From: Davidsoniella eucalypti
Taxonomy: Eukaryota > Ascomycota > Sordariomycetes > Microascales > Ceratocystidaceae
Assembly: GCA_004009845.1 (NCBI GenBank)
Contig: RMBW01000020.1
Coordinates: 62,001-126,000 of the forward strand
Length of the DNA: 64,000 nucleotides
Reading direction: 5' to 3'
Shown here: piece after piece, positions 12,305-25,505 of the stretch
Numbering within the stretch: the stretch's first letter is position 1
How the letters are laid out: the number at the start of each line of letters is the position of its first letter
Translations under genes and position numbers: made by a program
The notes under the pieces: model-generated
What the model saw: only the letters and a program-made list of their open reading frames with translations
Told to the model about the DNA's origin: nothing
Databases searched by the model: none

Positions 12305-14127
12305 TTATTTGGGCACAGGACCGGGAACGGCGCTGGAAGAAGCGCCAGTCTCGGCACCGGTGGTGGGATCGATGGCATCAACGCCGCCACCACTGTTTAG
12401 AGTGACAGTCTGAGTCTGATCAGACTCGCGGCGGACAGAATAGCCGCTGGAGCCGGGGCGAGAGTTCCTGGGCGAAGAGTAAGACTTAGCACGACGAGCA
12501 GCAGGGTTAGTTGGGCCGATGATGCGGGTCAGGCGGGAGACCTTTTCGACTTCATCAGTCATCTCAGCCTCGCGAAGGGCCTTCTCGTTTTGGAGGGCAG
12601 CCAGTAGGGAGGCGTGGTGAGGGACACCCATCTGAGGCTCATGGTAGGCGATCTCGCTGGACTGGGGCTTCTCGGTCATAGGGCTCCAGGCCAGGAAATC
12701 ACGGCGGACCTCAACGTAATCGTACGCGTACTCGTCGTGTTGGTCCTCGTCAATACCCAGAAGCTCGGCTTCGTGGGTGACACGCAGGCGACAGCCTGGC
12801 ATATGGTCGACGGCCGTGGCAATGATGAACGACACGCTGAAGGAGTAGGCAGAAGTAGCGACGATGTAGGCGACTTGCTTGTATAGCAGAGACCAGCCAT
12901 GGTTGACCCAACCGCCGTTCATGGTGACGTTGATACCGTCCAGGGCAATGACGCTCTGCTCAGCAAACAGGCCGTTGAATAGAAGACCGATCATACCGCC
13001 AACAGCGTGCTCGGCGAACACATCCAGAGAATCGTCAACGCGGATAAAGTACTTGAACTTGGTGGCATAGTTGCAGACAACACCAGTGACGATACCGAGG
13101 ATGATGGAAGCCCACATAGAGATGAAACCGGAAGCGGGAGTGGCAGCAACGAGACCGCAGATAGTGCCCGAGCACCAACCGACCATGGACAGCTTGTGGG
13201 ACAGGCGGAAATCAAGCAGAACCCAGGCCATACCAGCAAAGCCAGCAGTCAGGGTGGTGTTCCAGCACGAGAAGACGGCACGCAGGTTAGCGCCGAAGGC
13301 AGAGCCACCGTTGAAACCCATCCAGCCGAAGAACAGAATGACGGTACCGGTCATGACCAGCGAGATGTTGTGGGGACGGTAGTTGTACATGAGGTTGGCG
13401 TTGCGGCGACCGAGAACCAGAGAGTAGGCCAGCGCAGACATACCAGATGCAATCTCGACGGGACCGCCACCAGCATAATCGTAGACACCCCACTTGAAAG
13501 CCCAGCCGTTGGCGTTCCAGACCCAGTAGGCGATGGGGCAGTAGACGATGGTAGCCCAGATGAAGATGAAGACCATGGCGGGGAAACTGCGGCCACGCTC
13601 GCAGACGGCACCGACAACCAGAGCACCAGTGACACCACAGAACATCAGTTGGAACCACGAGTACAGCAGCGCAGAGACAAGGGGAGAGCCCTGGGATGGA
13701 GCACCGAGCACGTGCTGTAGGCCAAAGTGGTGGAGGTTACCGATGAATGGGTTGTTGGCGGTAGAGCTGTAGGCTAGCGAGTAGCCCCAGAAGAACCACT
13801 GGAATGTGAGAACACTAAACGACATCATGACAACCCATAGTAGAGACAGGGCAGACTTTCTGCGAGCTAGGCCGGAGTACAGCAGAGCGATGCCGGGGAT
13901 CATGAGCATGACTAGACACGATGCCATGATGATGAAGGCGGTGTCACCGGTGGAGTACCACTGGTTAAGGTTGACGAAGGCTGCAAAAGGCACGTCAGGG
14001 TTAGACTTGGTATTTTCGGTGCTAGAAGCTAGATAGAAGCAACCAGGGGCTGAGACTTACTAGGATCGCCACCGTTCTCGCCCGTACCATTGTAGGTAGT
14101 CGGGGCGCCGAAGTGGGAGTACGACAT
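12305..14127 (-). CDS. Ammonium transporter, Mep1/MeaA type
   Basis: The exons on the minus strand are 14127-14061 and 13980-12305, separated by an 80-bp intron, giving 580 residues. The protein is an Amt/Mep channel-type ammonium permease of the plasma membrane, with about 11 hydrophobic segments across residues 35-430. Signatures include IPGIALLYSGLARRKSAL and DYAGGGPVEIASG. Of the twin-His pair lining the pore, the second is present (His347 in FAEHAVGG). The first position is Glu198, as in yeast Mep1/Mep3 and unlike Mep2. By analogy this points to a transport rather than a Mep2-like sensor type. The cytosolic tail after about residue 450 is long (about 130 residues), Ser/Arg-rich and probably phosphoregulated. 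The 5' flank carries several GATAAG sites, consistent with AreA/GATA nitrogen control. Confidence 0.93.
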
Positions 14128-17100
14128 GATGGGCAGTCGGCGTTTCGGTGTGGATGAGTATATGAGCACAAGTGTATGGGTGGGCACGGGTAGGCGTTGT
14201 CAAAAGGCGTGGAAAGTGTGTAGTTGTTGTAGTGTCTTTGGTCCTGATGCGGCTGCCTTCTAGTAAGACAGACAGATAGATGGTGGTTATTCTACTGGCT
14301 GCTTCGTAGAAATTCTTCGGGAGAAGGAGAGAAGGGGGAGGGATGAAGAATCTGGGGAAGAAGACGAAGACAAGAAAACAGAAGAAACAGGAAAAGACAT
14401 CATCATGGCTCGGAGGGCGGCAGGCGCCTGTTATATGTAGGCGTGACAAGACTCAGAATTCGCTCCATGGCAAAATGAAATCCGAGCTATCTGGCTGACC
14501 CGGTCAATCTTCTGGGCAAGATAGAAGTTTTCTAGGCTCTTGATAACGAGGCCAAGCCAGCATTCCTAAAGCCAAAGTAAGACTCGAACTACTAATCGAA
14601 TAGTCAAACAAGTAGTCCCGATTGAGCTCCGTGGGGAGCTAAACTGCCAGGTGTGTAAGGTGTAATAGTAGCAATAGTAGTTGATAATTACCACTATAGT
14701 AGTGAATACACAACTGTCGAGGGATGCCTTGGCCTGCACCACGCCGAGGCAAACCCGGATCTGGATTAGAGCCCAGGACATGGAGAGAGCGACGCCTTTG
14801 CTTTCCAGAGGGGTGTCTGATAGATAAGAACAGGGGTATCATCTTAAGAGAAGCAGTCGAATTCGAAAATCGCACGCCCTCGAGGCCTGTCGAAGTGGCA
14901 CTTGCAGAGGTCGACCCCTGTATTCCTCCATCGTTATTTTTTATCTTAATTCGTCAATCTTATAGAGCTATAGAGCTATGAAGATGTTCTATCCTGTTCT
15001 GATCTAGCTGATATGTAATAGTTCTACATCTGTAATGTATTAGCAGTTGTCTATACATAGTTGTAGCTGGTGATAAGAAGACGGAATTGTTCTGGCCATC
15101 TTCATCGAATTAATTTACCTTGATCCCAACATGTGTGAACTTGAACATGAGTATTTGCAGATATATGTATCCAGTGGGTGTTCCGTAGTGCTCCATAGCA
15201 TGTACCTTATCTTCACCAGTCGTCTGGTCCGTTTGTCTAGTGTCCCTCCCAGTGGCGACCCAAAACCTGAGGCTCGCGCAGTAAGCCCATCTTGTATTCC
15301 ATCTGTAGGACTAATTAGAATGTAGTGGACGCGGGCGATCAATGGTTCAACATCAGACCAGTCTGATCAGCCTTTGACCCAGTTGTAGTTTTCCGATTTC
15401 GAGAGAAGGAGCATCGATAAGAGTTAGCTATGACGGAAGCTTTTGCCATGTGTACTCGAAGGAGCCGAAGATATGGATACATGCAACTTGTAAGGTCAAT
15501 ACGGTGGTACATAACGGAGGGCCAAACTGCTTATGGTTATTAATACCATACCGGGGATACTCAAGAAGCCGGTAGCAAATATAGCTTCAAGCTTCTTCGA
15601 TTTGTCTACACTTCTGCCATCGAAAGTGATTGTGGTGCTGCTTCAGGAAATCCATCCCGTCCTGGGTTTTATTTCTAGTAAGCTTTGGAATTGGCTCCGC
15701 AAAACAACCCAGAAATACTCAATGATAAAGAATCTCAAGTGTGGGGGGAAGTAAGTCAATCTTAACCTTTTTTGAATCAAAACTGCAAGCTGGATTTCTC
15801 AGTCGGTATGTTGCAACAGTAATTATTTCACGTCTTGGTTGACAGCTATTCGGGGCGTTTAGTGTTGATAGCGTTGCAATTGAGGTACAGGTACTGCTGT
15901 ACTGGTCCCCGCGGTTTTCTGCCTTTTCTTTCGTAAGCTCGTACGGAGATACCGTTGCTTAATATGTAGCAGGATTTGTTTTTATTTTCTGCTTGGCCAA
16001 GTCAATGGTAAGACAACAAGAATCAACCAAGGTTGCGTCTCGATACAGCAAAAGTGCAGCAAAGATGCAGCAAGTATGGCAACATATTCGCTTCGAGGGA
16101 TACAGCTGGAGAAGATAACGCAGCCTTTGTCGAGTCCAATCTTCTTCTTCTTGTCTTGGACAGGCTGATTTTGTTGGCAAGATAAGTTCCGTCTCTGTGA
16201 TAGGTGGTTAGGATGTGATACTTAATGTGCCGAGCCAGCCTGCATCTTACCTTGAAACAACGATACAATGTTGACAATGTTTACAATGTAGAGACGATGT
16301 TTTTTTCAAGCTACGAGCCGTCTTTTGCGGGGGTGGAGCTGAAACAAGATCATTCGAGAGGCATTTGATAGCGATATCATGGCTGGACTGAGATAACAGA
16401 AGATATTACGCATGAATGGATGCTTTTACGATCAAGATATGAAAATGTTGACAACCGATAAACACATATGCATGTATTCGGTGTTTCCCATTGAAAAAGA
16501 GAATATAACTATCTGCCTTCCCAATTCGTCGGTGAAACGATCGCCAATGCTAAGCATGAACCAACTTAGCTATTGCCATAAATCGAAGGTATTTCAAAAC
16601 CAAAACAGAGAAAAAACGACATTCGAAAGAAGACAAGAAGGAACTGAAGGAACAACAACCAATACCCACTACCGGGCCACTTCAATCCTATAATGGCTAA
16701 AAGCAACAACGTATCTACGCACAGATTTTCACTGCAAACAGGTGCCAGCGGACTACGACATAACCCTATATTTCATCGGGCTAACAAAGTTCATGAGCCT
16801 CCGTCTAGTTTTCAGACGTTAGATGATTCATTGAGAAAAGAAAAGCCTTTTTCACTCCGATATGCTAGGATTGAATTAAATAGATCAAGTACCAACTGCC
16901 GCGGCTCTGCTTCAACCCATCTAATGCATGTAATGATGGGCCTCTCTAAATAGGAAGCTTGTGGTGGCCGATGTCATGACTGAGGAGTGACGTTTTAGCT
17001 CGCATTCATGCTAAGTCTTTAGCAAGGCCAATGCTAGACGTCCTTTTATTTTCTGGTCAGGGATAGTCCTAGAACTACGGTGGAGAATCCATCGCGTCCT

Positions 17101-19840
17101 CCGATCAATTCGAGTGGATTAATCAGCATCTAGCAGATCGCACTGTTCAATGTAAAAGATCATATCAACCAGCTGTAACATTATGTCTTTCTAGATATGT
17201 AATATATATGGAAGTGAAGTTGGCATGTTATGTCTGTATCTGAAAACTGTATCTTTTTAATGTACTTTGACGAGTTTTTCCATACTATCTAGAAGAAAAG
17301 AACAAATACACAGCTCGAGAAGCATGTGACAGACCGTGACCACGATGCCTAGCTGTATTTATTCAACAATCCTCCTTTTGAGAGGTAATTTCACGTTGAG
17401 TATTGAATCTAGAAAGCCAAGGCGAATGATATTTCCCAAGGGAAACGGCAGGAGAATTCCGGGTTGAGGTCATTCGCGAAAACCACCAAAGGATGCTCCG
17501 TCTACTTTCCGTGGCAAGCAACAGATGAACCCCGATATAATTTACTTACTACTTGATTTCCTCTGCTAGCGTGGCAATGAATGGCGAGAAGGGTGTGCGA
17601 TATCGCATATCCGATCGATAACCTATCTCGGTCTCCGATGTCCATATCCGCTCTATATGAGAAGTCATAGTCAGATACGATACGTAGCTAGCTACAGCCT
17701 GTAGAGCATGCACGCAATCAGAGTTCCTTGATATGTTGCTCCTACAGTCCGCTATGCCGAATCGAGACTGAACCAACACCTACACCTAGATGCATAGTTT
17801 CAATAAGGCATAGAATCTGCCAAGAGTAAATAAGGCGGCTGTTTCGTTTGTTTTCCCTTCTGAGCCTCTCTCTTGTTAGAACAACAAGAACTAAGGACGA
17901 ACCGTTCCCTTTCTGCCAAGATCCCAAAAATCCAACCAACACATGGCTCTCGAGATTCTATTACGAAATAATTTGTCCATTGAGTTTCGTAACAGAGCAG
18001 CATCGATTTGAGCCCTTGCACTGTGGTTTCTGATCTGTTAGCAAAGCCCATACAAATCAAGCATATTCGCTAACACAGTCTTATAACTAAAGCCAGTCTA
18101 AGATAGCCATTTAATATGGGGCCGCACAACCCGTCTGCATTTGTGATTGGCCGAGATTGCAGCGAAGGCAAAATGGAGCGAACCTTTACACAACATCTTT
18201 ACGCAGAAAGTGGAGCCCCACTATCCTAGCCAAAGAATCTAGCCAATTAGTGTCGAGCCGGATAACAGAATCTCATCTTTTGACTGCATTTGCGATGTCA
18301 CAACTTCTTGGTGTCTGTTGCTTTTTCCTCGAGGAACATGGGATTTTCTGGGCGATAAGACTAGTAATAAAGAGAATAAGAAAAGGCGGGATTCTCTTCT
18401 CAGATAAGATATCTCAAGATAAAAAAGATAAAATTAAATAAAATTAAAAATAGAGTCAAGGGGGGGCGTGAGTATCAACCGCCGTGATGGAGAGAGATAT
18501 GAAGGATATTAAGCTAAGAAGCTCTCCGTTTTCTGCGTAATGATACTCATAGTAATAGCTATGCAAGAAGATCTACACTAAGTAGCAATAAAAATCACCA
18601 AGTAAACAAATGGCCACTAGATTATGGAGAAGAAGTACGCAAACTTCGGACAAAAGTCCAGCCGCCAAAGAAATGAAGACATAGTTCTCAAGTTCACTAG
18701 ATATCGGAACGGGAAATGCTCGCTACTTTATACACCAGCCCAAGCTGGTTCTTGCTTCTTCTTTGTATCAGATAGATAGATATATACAACGGATACGATA
18801 ACAAGACCACGCAGATAATGGCTTCTCGACCTTGTTCTGCGTTATCATTAGCAAAAAGGTCTTGCTTTTCAGGGCGCAAACATGCAAGCCCGTGCGGGAA
18901 GAAGAGAATGAAAGATAGCCTACAACCAAAAAGTAAGTTGACGGGAAGACCAAAAACATCAGGTACTTCCTAAACAAGCCATAGTTCAACTTTAGCCTAA
19001 TACGTACCAATGCCCAAGGTTTAAGTTCCTTGAACCATAACAAATGTTCTGTATCTCAGTGGCCTGTTACTGTTAAGGTTGTCCTTCACCTTACATTGTA
19101 TACTAGTATTAGTTCAGGGCTGTGTATCTTAGGATACCGAGGTGCTATATAGCTATTAAAGCTTCATTTCCACCTTAATATAAAATAAATAAAAAGATCT
19201 AAGCTTCTCATATTTCTTATTCTGCCCAATGCACTTTGTTAATCAAGTCAAATAGTAAGCCAGCTATTATTTTTTCCCGTCTTCTTATGCATCCTTTTTT
19301 CCCCCAGAGATAGAAATTTAGAAAAAAAATAGGAAAAAAAATAAATAAAACGACTCTATGGTAAGTGTTGATTCTGGAAATGGTTGCCGCGTTCGTCGTA
19401 CGATTACGTACAATTACGTACGTGATCCCTTCTATTGGTTCTCGCCCTGGTTTTGAGGCTCAACGACATTTATCCTGTTTATTTCTCTGATATTGAAACT
19501 TCATATAAGTTAAAACGTTGAATAACAAAGAATATGTAGAGTATACAATCGAGCTCAGATTCGTTCCAACACTTTGAGGGGAAAGATACGCACTGAGGAT
19601 CGTATCACTGCTGGAATCGGATTAGCCAATAGAGGTCTTAGTCGTAGTGATGTTGTCCAACACATAGTATAGGCAAATTTGGCATTGATAAATATGTTAT
19701 GATGAAGGCCATTTTCAGGCTAAAAAGAAGTACTACTATCTCCGTTGGGCTATGAAAACCAAACTTAAAACCCGCCTCTTTTCAATCGTGGCCACTACCC
19801 TGGAACGCCTCCATCATTTCCTATCTCTTTATCTAACTAC
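14128..19840. other. Long AT-rich gene-free interval, including the ammonium transporter promoter
   Basis: No convincing gene is seen in 5.7 kb. Open frames at 14724-14981, 16412-16693, 16693-16953 and 18157-18441 have no family features or start/leader signals. The first 1.3 kb is the transporter 5' flank and holds a cluster of GATAAG motifs. The rest is low-complexity AT-rich DNA with oligo-A/T runs, notably 18420-18450 and 19310-19350. It could be an aged repeat or simply long intergenic DNA. Confidence 0.55.
14823..15421. promoter_or_regulatory. GATA-factor site cluster upstream of the ammonium transporter
   Basis: GATAAG occurs at 14823-14828, 15072-15077 and 15416-15421, and its complement CTTATC at 15206-15211. 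GATAAC is at 14542-14547. AreA/Nit2-type regulators bind such sites in filamentous fungi and activate ammonium permease genes under nitrogen limitation. The link to this gene is inferred from position and family. Confidence 0.4.
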
Positions 19841-22800
19841 TCAGATAACTAAGAGTTCGTCATTCTGCTTCCGGCCTATCGTGTAAGTGATAATGTTGTG
19901 GTTACCATAGTATAGAATCAGTCTCCACATTCCCGAAACTTTGCCAGAGGCTTTCAAAGCAGCCTTTCTCCGCCGCCGCCATGGAATTATGACATCCGGA
20001 TCGTTTTCGTTATAGTAGTGGCATGGTCCGAAATCAAAGTCGTCCTCACTAACATCATCATCGTCAAGCAAGCAATTACCTTCCATGTCACAAAACCCTT
20101 GTTGATCCCAAGAATAATTGCTCTCCTCATAACAGCTCACATCTTCGTCCTCGGACCCCTCCTCGATCTCCTCCTCGACCTCCTCCTCGACCTCCCCCTC
20201 GAAATCTGGTGGGAATAGGGAGGTTGAGTAACGTGTTCGGGTTCTCCTAGCTTCGTAGTCACCAGTCGACGTGAAGTATAGATTGTCCGTGATACGGCTT
20301 GGTTCGGAATCCAAAAATACAGGGCTGCAGGCAAACCCGATGAGCTCGGGACTAACCGGAGTTGAGCTGTGGTGCTTAGTAGTTGGAGGTAACTTTGTTT
20401 CTAGAGCGAGGGCATGGCGTAGTCTTTTGTTGTTCGGACATGGCTCGAGATCTGCAAGCTTAGACGGTAGACGGGTTGTCGTAAACAGTGTCACGTCACC
20501 ATAGGAACTGCCTACTATGACTAGAGAGAGTTCGGGGATAACTGCTGACATGCGTAGGCACTGGTCTATCTGAAACACCGGTTGCTCTCCCACTGCAGAG
20601 TCCGTAACGCCCTTATGGATAAAATTGGTATGCCGCACATCGTCATGATATAGCGGCACTAACGCAACCTCGTCCGCATATGAAGCGAACAGTCTTGCTC
20701 GACTCCCGTCCTTGCAGCTTTCATTGGCGGTTGGCTGAAGGGGTTTCAAAAAATCTAGGTATTTACGTCCAGCTGAACGTGTCAAAGGTTGTTCGTCTTT
20801 GTATCCTAGCCATATATCCATCATTTTACTGAGACAAGGCATATATACCAAAATATCTTTCGATATGAAATCATCATCGTCGCTGTCGTTGTTATTGAGA
20901 GCCTCACTCGATAATGACCTATCACTATCCGAATCATCTGAATGCTCGTCGATACAATGAAAATGGATGTGTGTGTGGATGATGTATACCATACATACAA
21001 GATCTAAGGGAATAGGAAAGTCAAGCTTTACAAAAATTTCGAAGAGAAACAAAACAAGCTTATCAGAGTTCATATCCTTATGTTGCTCTGTAAAACTCTT
21101 GAGGTCAAACCCGGCGGCTTCTTCTTGGACCATTTCGAGGGTCAAGCCATGTGTATATGAGGATTCGAGTACGAGCAGATCTTTATAGTCGCTTCTTTCT
21201 TTGGGAGAGAAATCGTAATAATCATGAAGATCTTTCAAATCACGTGGACCATCGATTCGATAATTCAAAGATTCTTCGGTAATATCATCGTGTTGGGCGA
21301 ACGGGATTGGAAAACGGTTGTGTGCATTGCAATCCCGTTTAGTGGCAGTGATGATGTTTGGAGAAACCACCACACCCATCACCCAAGTGGGATTCGAGAA
21401 CATACGTAGATGAGAAACGTCTTTATTTTCACTGGCAGCCTCATTAAGCTTCTTGACTACACCCTCAGGATTACGAATTTCCTCTTGGGTACGCTCCAGG
21501 TAGTCCGTGGAACCTGAATTCAACAAGAACGTAGTGTTGGTTTTGTCTAGTCCAGATGAAGGTTGCGAGAGATCTTGAGGCCGGATGGGATCACGAGGTC
21601 TCTTTGGTTCCCGGTTGTTACAGATAACTTTGCAGGTTCGGACATCATCATCTCCTTCACCAGAGTCATGATAAGCAAAAGGAATCAATCTGTCAGGGCC
21701 GGTCCCTGCAGGGTAGCTGGTAGAAGGATAACTATCATAGCTTAAGAGTGGGAATCCAAGTGACCGTGGCGGATTACGGCTAAATGGGAGGGGGGTGTGA
21801 TGTAAACCTTCCCAATTTTCACTATATGGTCTGTTTTCTACAGGATCTGCAACTCTGGCGAAAGAGTCTCCCTGTACAGGAGAGTCAGGTTTTTCCATAT
21901 GGTCTTCGAGTACTTCCCATGATGGTGGATTCGGGGTACTATATTCATGATGGTCATGATTAGGATATCTTGGTGGGTGAGGACGAAAATGTTGATTATT
22001 GTCAAAGAACATGACAGTAACTGGCCCTCTGTGCATGGCAAGCCATTGGTTGTTAAGGTTGTTGATGGCCGGGTTTTGTAGAGGATCTCTTTTACTAAGA
22101 TCCAACCGATAGTGTTCAGGAAAGTGTACAGGTATGAGCTTTCCATATAGACCCATAGCGGCCGGAATCTTTTTTTCCTCCAAGTATTGTACAGAGGATG
22201 AAGTCGTTATGTTTAATTTGGCCTTGTCGCTATCTGGATGATTCTCATGACGGGAAAACTCGACTTGGTGGAGAGTTGTCCTCGAGGTGATTGCTTGGGT
22301 TGAGTTGATGCAGGGCACAAACATGTGATCTGGTAAAACCATAACATTCCAGGGGATGCAAGGTGCGTCTGAAAATAAAGACCTGTAGTCAAAGAATATT
22401 GTTAGCGATACATTGCTAATGACAAGACATACTTTAGTTGATATCTTTTATATATGGTTATGGTCAAGAGTACTGACATTCCCTTTCCAGGCTTGTCTAT
22501 GTCGGCCTGTGTACAATTCAGTTTCCATGGCTTAGTGCCCGTGGTATAGATATCGGCCATGTACATGTCTCCCGAGGTTGTTCCTACTACAACACGTTTG
22601 GCATGGCCATCCCGACCCTCTATAAAATCTACCGCGGGCAAATTCTGGCTGGTCGAGGCAGGAAAGGGAATCCTGATATGAAGGTCCTTGTTACGTGATA
22701 ATTGTGCTAGTCCGTAGTGTGCTTCAAGCATATGGCGCTTTAAATCTCTACACAGCCTATACTCCCTTGCAGGAATTGCTGGGGCAAAGATATCAACCTC

Positions 22801-23488
22801 TCCGTCATTATATGTTACTGCGATAAGTCTGGACTTTGTATGGATGGATATGCCCCATGCTGATGCTCCAACAGTGTACTTATGGATGGGTTTAAGACTT
22901 GGTAGACCGTGGTTGGTGATAGAGGGTAAGACACCATCGTTTTTCAAAAGATACCTAACCCAGTGCTCAATGACAGCTGTAGAATGAACTATGACTTCTC
23001 CATTGTCATGGGCTGTTACAACAACTTCAAGTGGGCCAAGAAACCCAGTGACAATATTGTTGATGTCATGGCACCTCAGGTTATCTTGGTATCCATGATT
23101 GTGAAAGGAATCATAAGATTGCAGCGGGAACAAAATAAGGTCCGCTTTTGCGGGTATTAGATGGCTTTCTAGGTCTCGAGGACGGTATACATAGAGGCGA
23201 TGTGAAAAAGCAGTAAAAAATAGCTTTTCCAATTGTGTTAGTAGACATGTACCTCATACTAACCCTAAGTCGGGTGTTTATCTTCAGAGTATAACTTACA
23301 TTGTATGCTTGAGATAAAGCAACCAAGTTCTTCCGTCGGCGCTGGATTCGTGGCACTTCAGGCACCTGGGGCATGCTTGATGACCAAACTGATTTTTGTG
23401 TTAGATACTTACGACGGCACCAACACTGACGTTCCTCTGGGTTTTCATTGTCGATGGAACGCTCAGACACAACGTCTTCATGGATCAT
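19841..23488 (-). CDS. CRT10-like WD-repeat protein
   Basis: The exons on the minus strand are 23488-23300, 23223-22478 and 22382-19841, giving 1158 residues with phase-consistent GT-AG junctions. The N-terminal part (KNLVALSQAYN joined to LFFTAFSHRLYVYRPRD) and the later HDNGEVIVHS, ASAWGISIHTKSRLIAVT and SLVIVGSSYGDVTLF stretches match my memory of fungal CRT10-family proteins. These are beta-propeller proteins related to yeast Crt10, a regulator of ribonucleotide reductase genes. The end (WRLILYYGNHNIITYTIGR) also fits. Two acidic blocks, near residues 700 and 1060, are rich in Asp/Glu/Ser. The frame stays open upstream of 23488, and a further exon (23728-23666 joined to 23557) would give 1202 residues, so the true start is uncertain. 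The CRT10 assignment rests on remembered family patterns and is fairly sure; the cellular role is inferred. Confidence 0.68.
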
Positions 23489-25505
23489 TTCATCAGTGCT
23501 ATATGTATCTGTGATCTGGAACTCCCCAACTCTATTTGGTATGGGATTAATTCCGAACTATGAATAGTGATTAGACATAAGCAATAGACTTATTAAGAGG
23601 GCTTGGCTAATTGCCAAACACAGGATATGTGGTATGTGGGAAAGACAGAGGAAGAGGGGCTTTACTCTAGATCTAGCCAGCTGTATGTGGCCTATGCTCA
23701 CATCCAGCTCGGGACTAAGATGTGGCATCGTGTTGACGTAGCAGAGCAATTTGGGGTTTCCGCTATCAATAGAAAGGAGATGAAAGAAATGGCAGAAATG
23801 AGGATGAAAAAACAGGAAAGGCACGGAAATTAAATATCACAGCTGAGTTTGGACGTGACTGATAGATGCAGAAGACAGATAATGCGTCCAAATCATTGAA
23901 ATGGTTTCCATGTGTTGTATCTGGTTTGGCCGATTTGGTTTTGGTAGAAAAGACAAGATCGGCTTGGTATCTGTATATCTGGCTGTTTTGGGTGGGGTAA
24001 GACTTTATCTAGTACTTACCTGACCTGTTGCTAGCCACACATATGTATTCTAATATTCTGATATATGTATACACGTATGCACACTGGCCGTAAATTACAT
24101 AACATCACATTACATTATTTGTAATCACATATATAATCTTACTGCCCTCCTTGTGATAATATATCAGCTCGGCTCGGTTTATCACAGTCCAGCTTCTATC
24201 TAATCAACGGAGTAGTAAGCAGACAGTAAATACAGTGCCGGCCGCCGATCCAGACTGTGTGTTTGGGGAACAGTTTCCGCAGGTGGAAATTGGCGTGAGA
24301 AGACACTCCAAATTTGTGCAACGGGCGCAGGAAATGTTCACTGTTAAGGCCCTGTACTATCATGAGCGATTCGCCGTAAACACCACGAGGGTCGTATCTG
24401 AACGCGGTCTCGTCGAACCGCACCAGAGCCCGCAGTAGCGGTGCTATGCAAGAAGGACATCGGGCTTCTGACTAGCCGCTGATTCTAGGTGACATCAAAG
24501 GCAGCAGGATATCGGGAGCCTTAGTTGCCTCTGATAGGTCCTAGACAAGGGTAGTAAAACTAGGCCTGGCCCCAGCCATCCTTTACATTGCTTATTGCCC
24601 GAGAGACTAATACTGCAAAACGCCCAGAATAGATTTCAGCAGCTTCGTTATAGCCGGCTAGCCGGACTTCGTCACTCAGTCGCAACAGGAGCAAAGCCTA
24701 GACCCGTAAGAAGACACCGGAGCCCTTGAAAAGCATCGACTGAATCGCTCGTCCTGATATGACCCACGTGAAATAACAGCCTACATCTCTCCGGACGAAA
24801 TAAAATAAAATCCTAGTCCGACCGAAGACTCAATAACATCAACGCTATGGGGACTTGTCGGCGTCGCCATGTCTAGCCCAGAAACACATCCCATGCCAGG
24901 CGGCTTTTCTTCCATTCCAGTCGCTGCGGCAGAATACAGAACTGTCTTCTCGAACAGCCGATGTCCTTCGACATATCGCAACACCTGCGTTGGCATATAT
25001 ACCCACCGGCGCCGCCGCACCGTTTCTAGTCTATGCCGCATATCGCTTTCCATCTCGCCTCGTGCAATTTTCACTTGCGATGCTACTAGATAATCTGGGA
25101 GGCTATTCTGATGAAACTCTTCAATATAGAAAGTTTCTAGATTAATTAATTTATCAAGTACTTGCTCGTTGTCTATTATGAGTAGGAGATATATGGGGTT
25201 TTAGGGACAAAAAACTCTCTTGGAAAATGTGAACTGTATAACATAATATGATAGGGATAGTTCTTGGCAGACAGTCCACATGAGACGTAACATGAAGTTG
25301 TCAATGACGTTGTTGGTATGTTTTTTTAAATGAGATAAATGATCATATTGAAAATGCTACCATCAAATGTAACGCCTAAAAACAAATAAAACACTAGATC
25401 CAAGCTATACATCATAATATTCGCCAGATTTGCGAACTCAGCCAATATCATGTCAAAACATATTACACAATCTACCCTACCACATACATCTCGAAGACGG
25501 ACTAT
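23489..25505. other. Intergenic region with a GC-richer island
   Basis: Around 23558-23728 the sequence may hold an upstream exon of the CRT10-like gene. From about 24200 to 25100 base composition rises and several short frames are open on both strands, but none shows a family or gene structure. A perfect 12-bp palindrome CCGGCTAGCCGG lies at 24654-24665. From 25150 to 25505 the DNA is AT-rich 3' flank of the PhoD-like gene. Confidence 0.5.
24196..24440. other. Possible coding remnant, both strands open
   Basis: About 240 bases are open on the plus strand (24235-24438, 67 codons) and also on the minus strand (24423-24196, 75 codons). Both predicted peptides have a protein-like composition that differs from the surrounding AT-rich DNA. 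There is no start context, splice signal or recognised motif. It could be a decayed gene fragment or an old repeat piece. I cannot tell which strand, if either, once coded. Confidence 0.25.

Noticed and set aside
13007..13720. 237-codon plus-strand frame opposite the ammonium transporter
   Set aside because: It lies wholly within the transporter's coding exon on the other strand, has no gene signals, and its openness follows from the transporter's codon bias.
14575..14610. TTCGA-containing segment considered as a tRNA T-arm on the minus strand
   Set aside because: The flanking bases do not form a five-pair T stem, and no matching acceptor, D or anticodon arm is found. The same holds for the TTCGA sequence near 37775.
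16412..16953. Two adjacent small frames sharing a stop/start overlap at 16693
   Set aside because: Stop/start overlap is typical of bacterial operons, not of fungal nuclear genes. Both products lack family features and the flanking DNA shows no gene signals.
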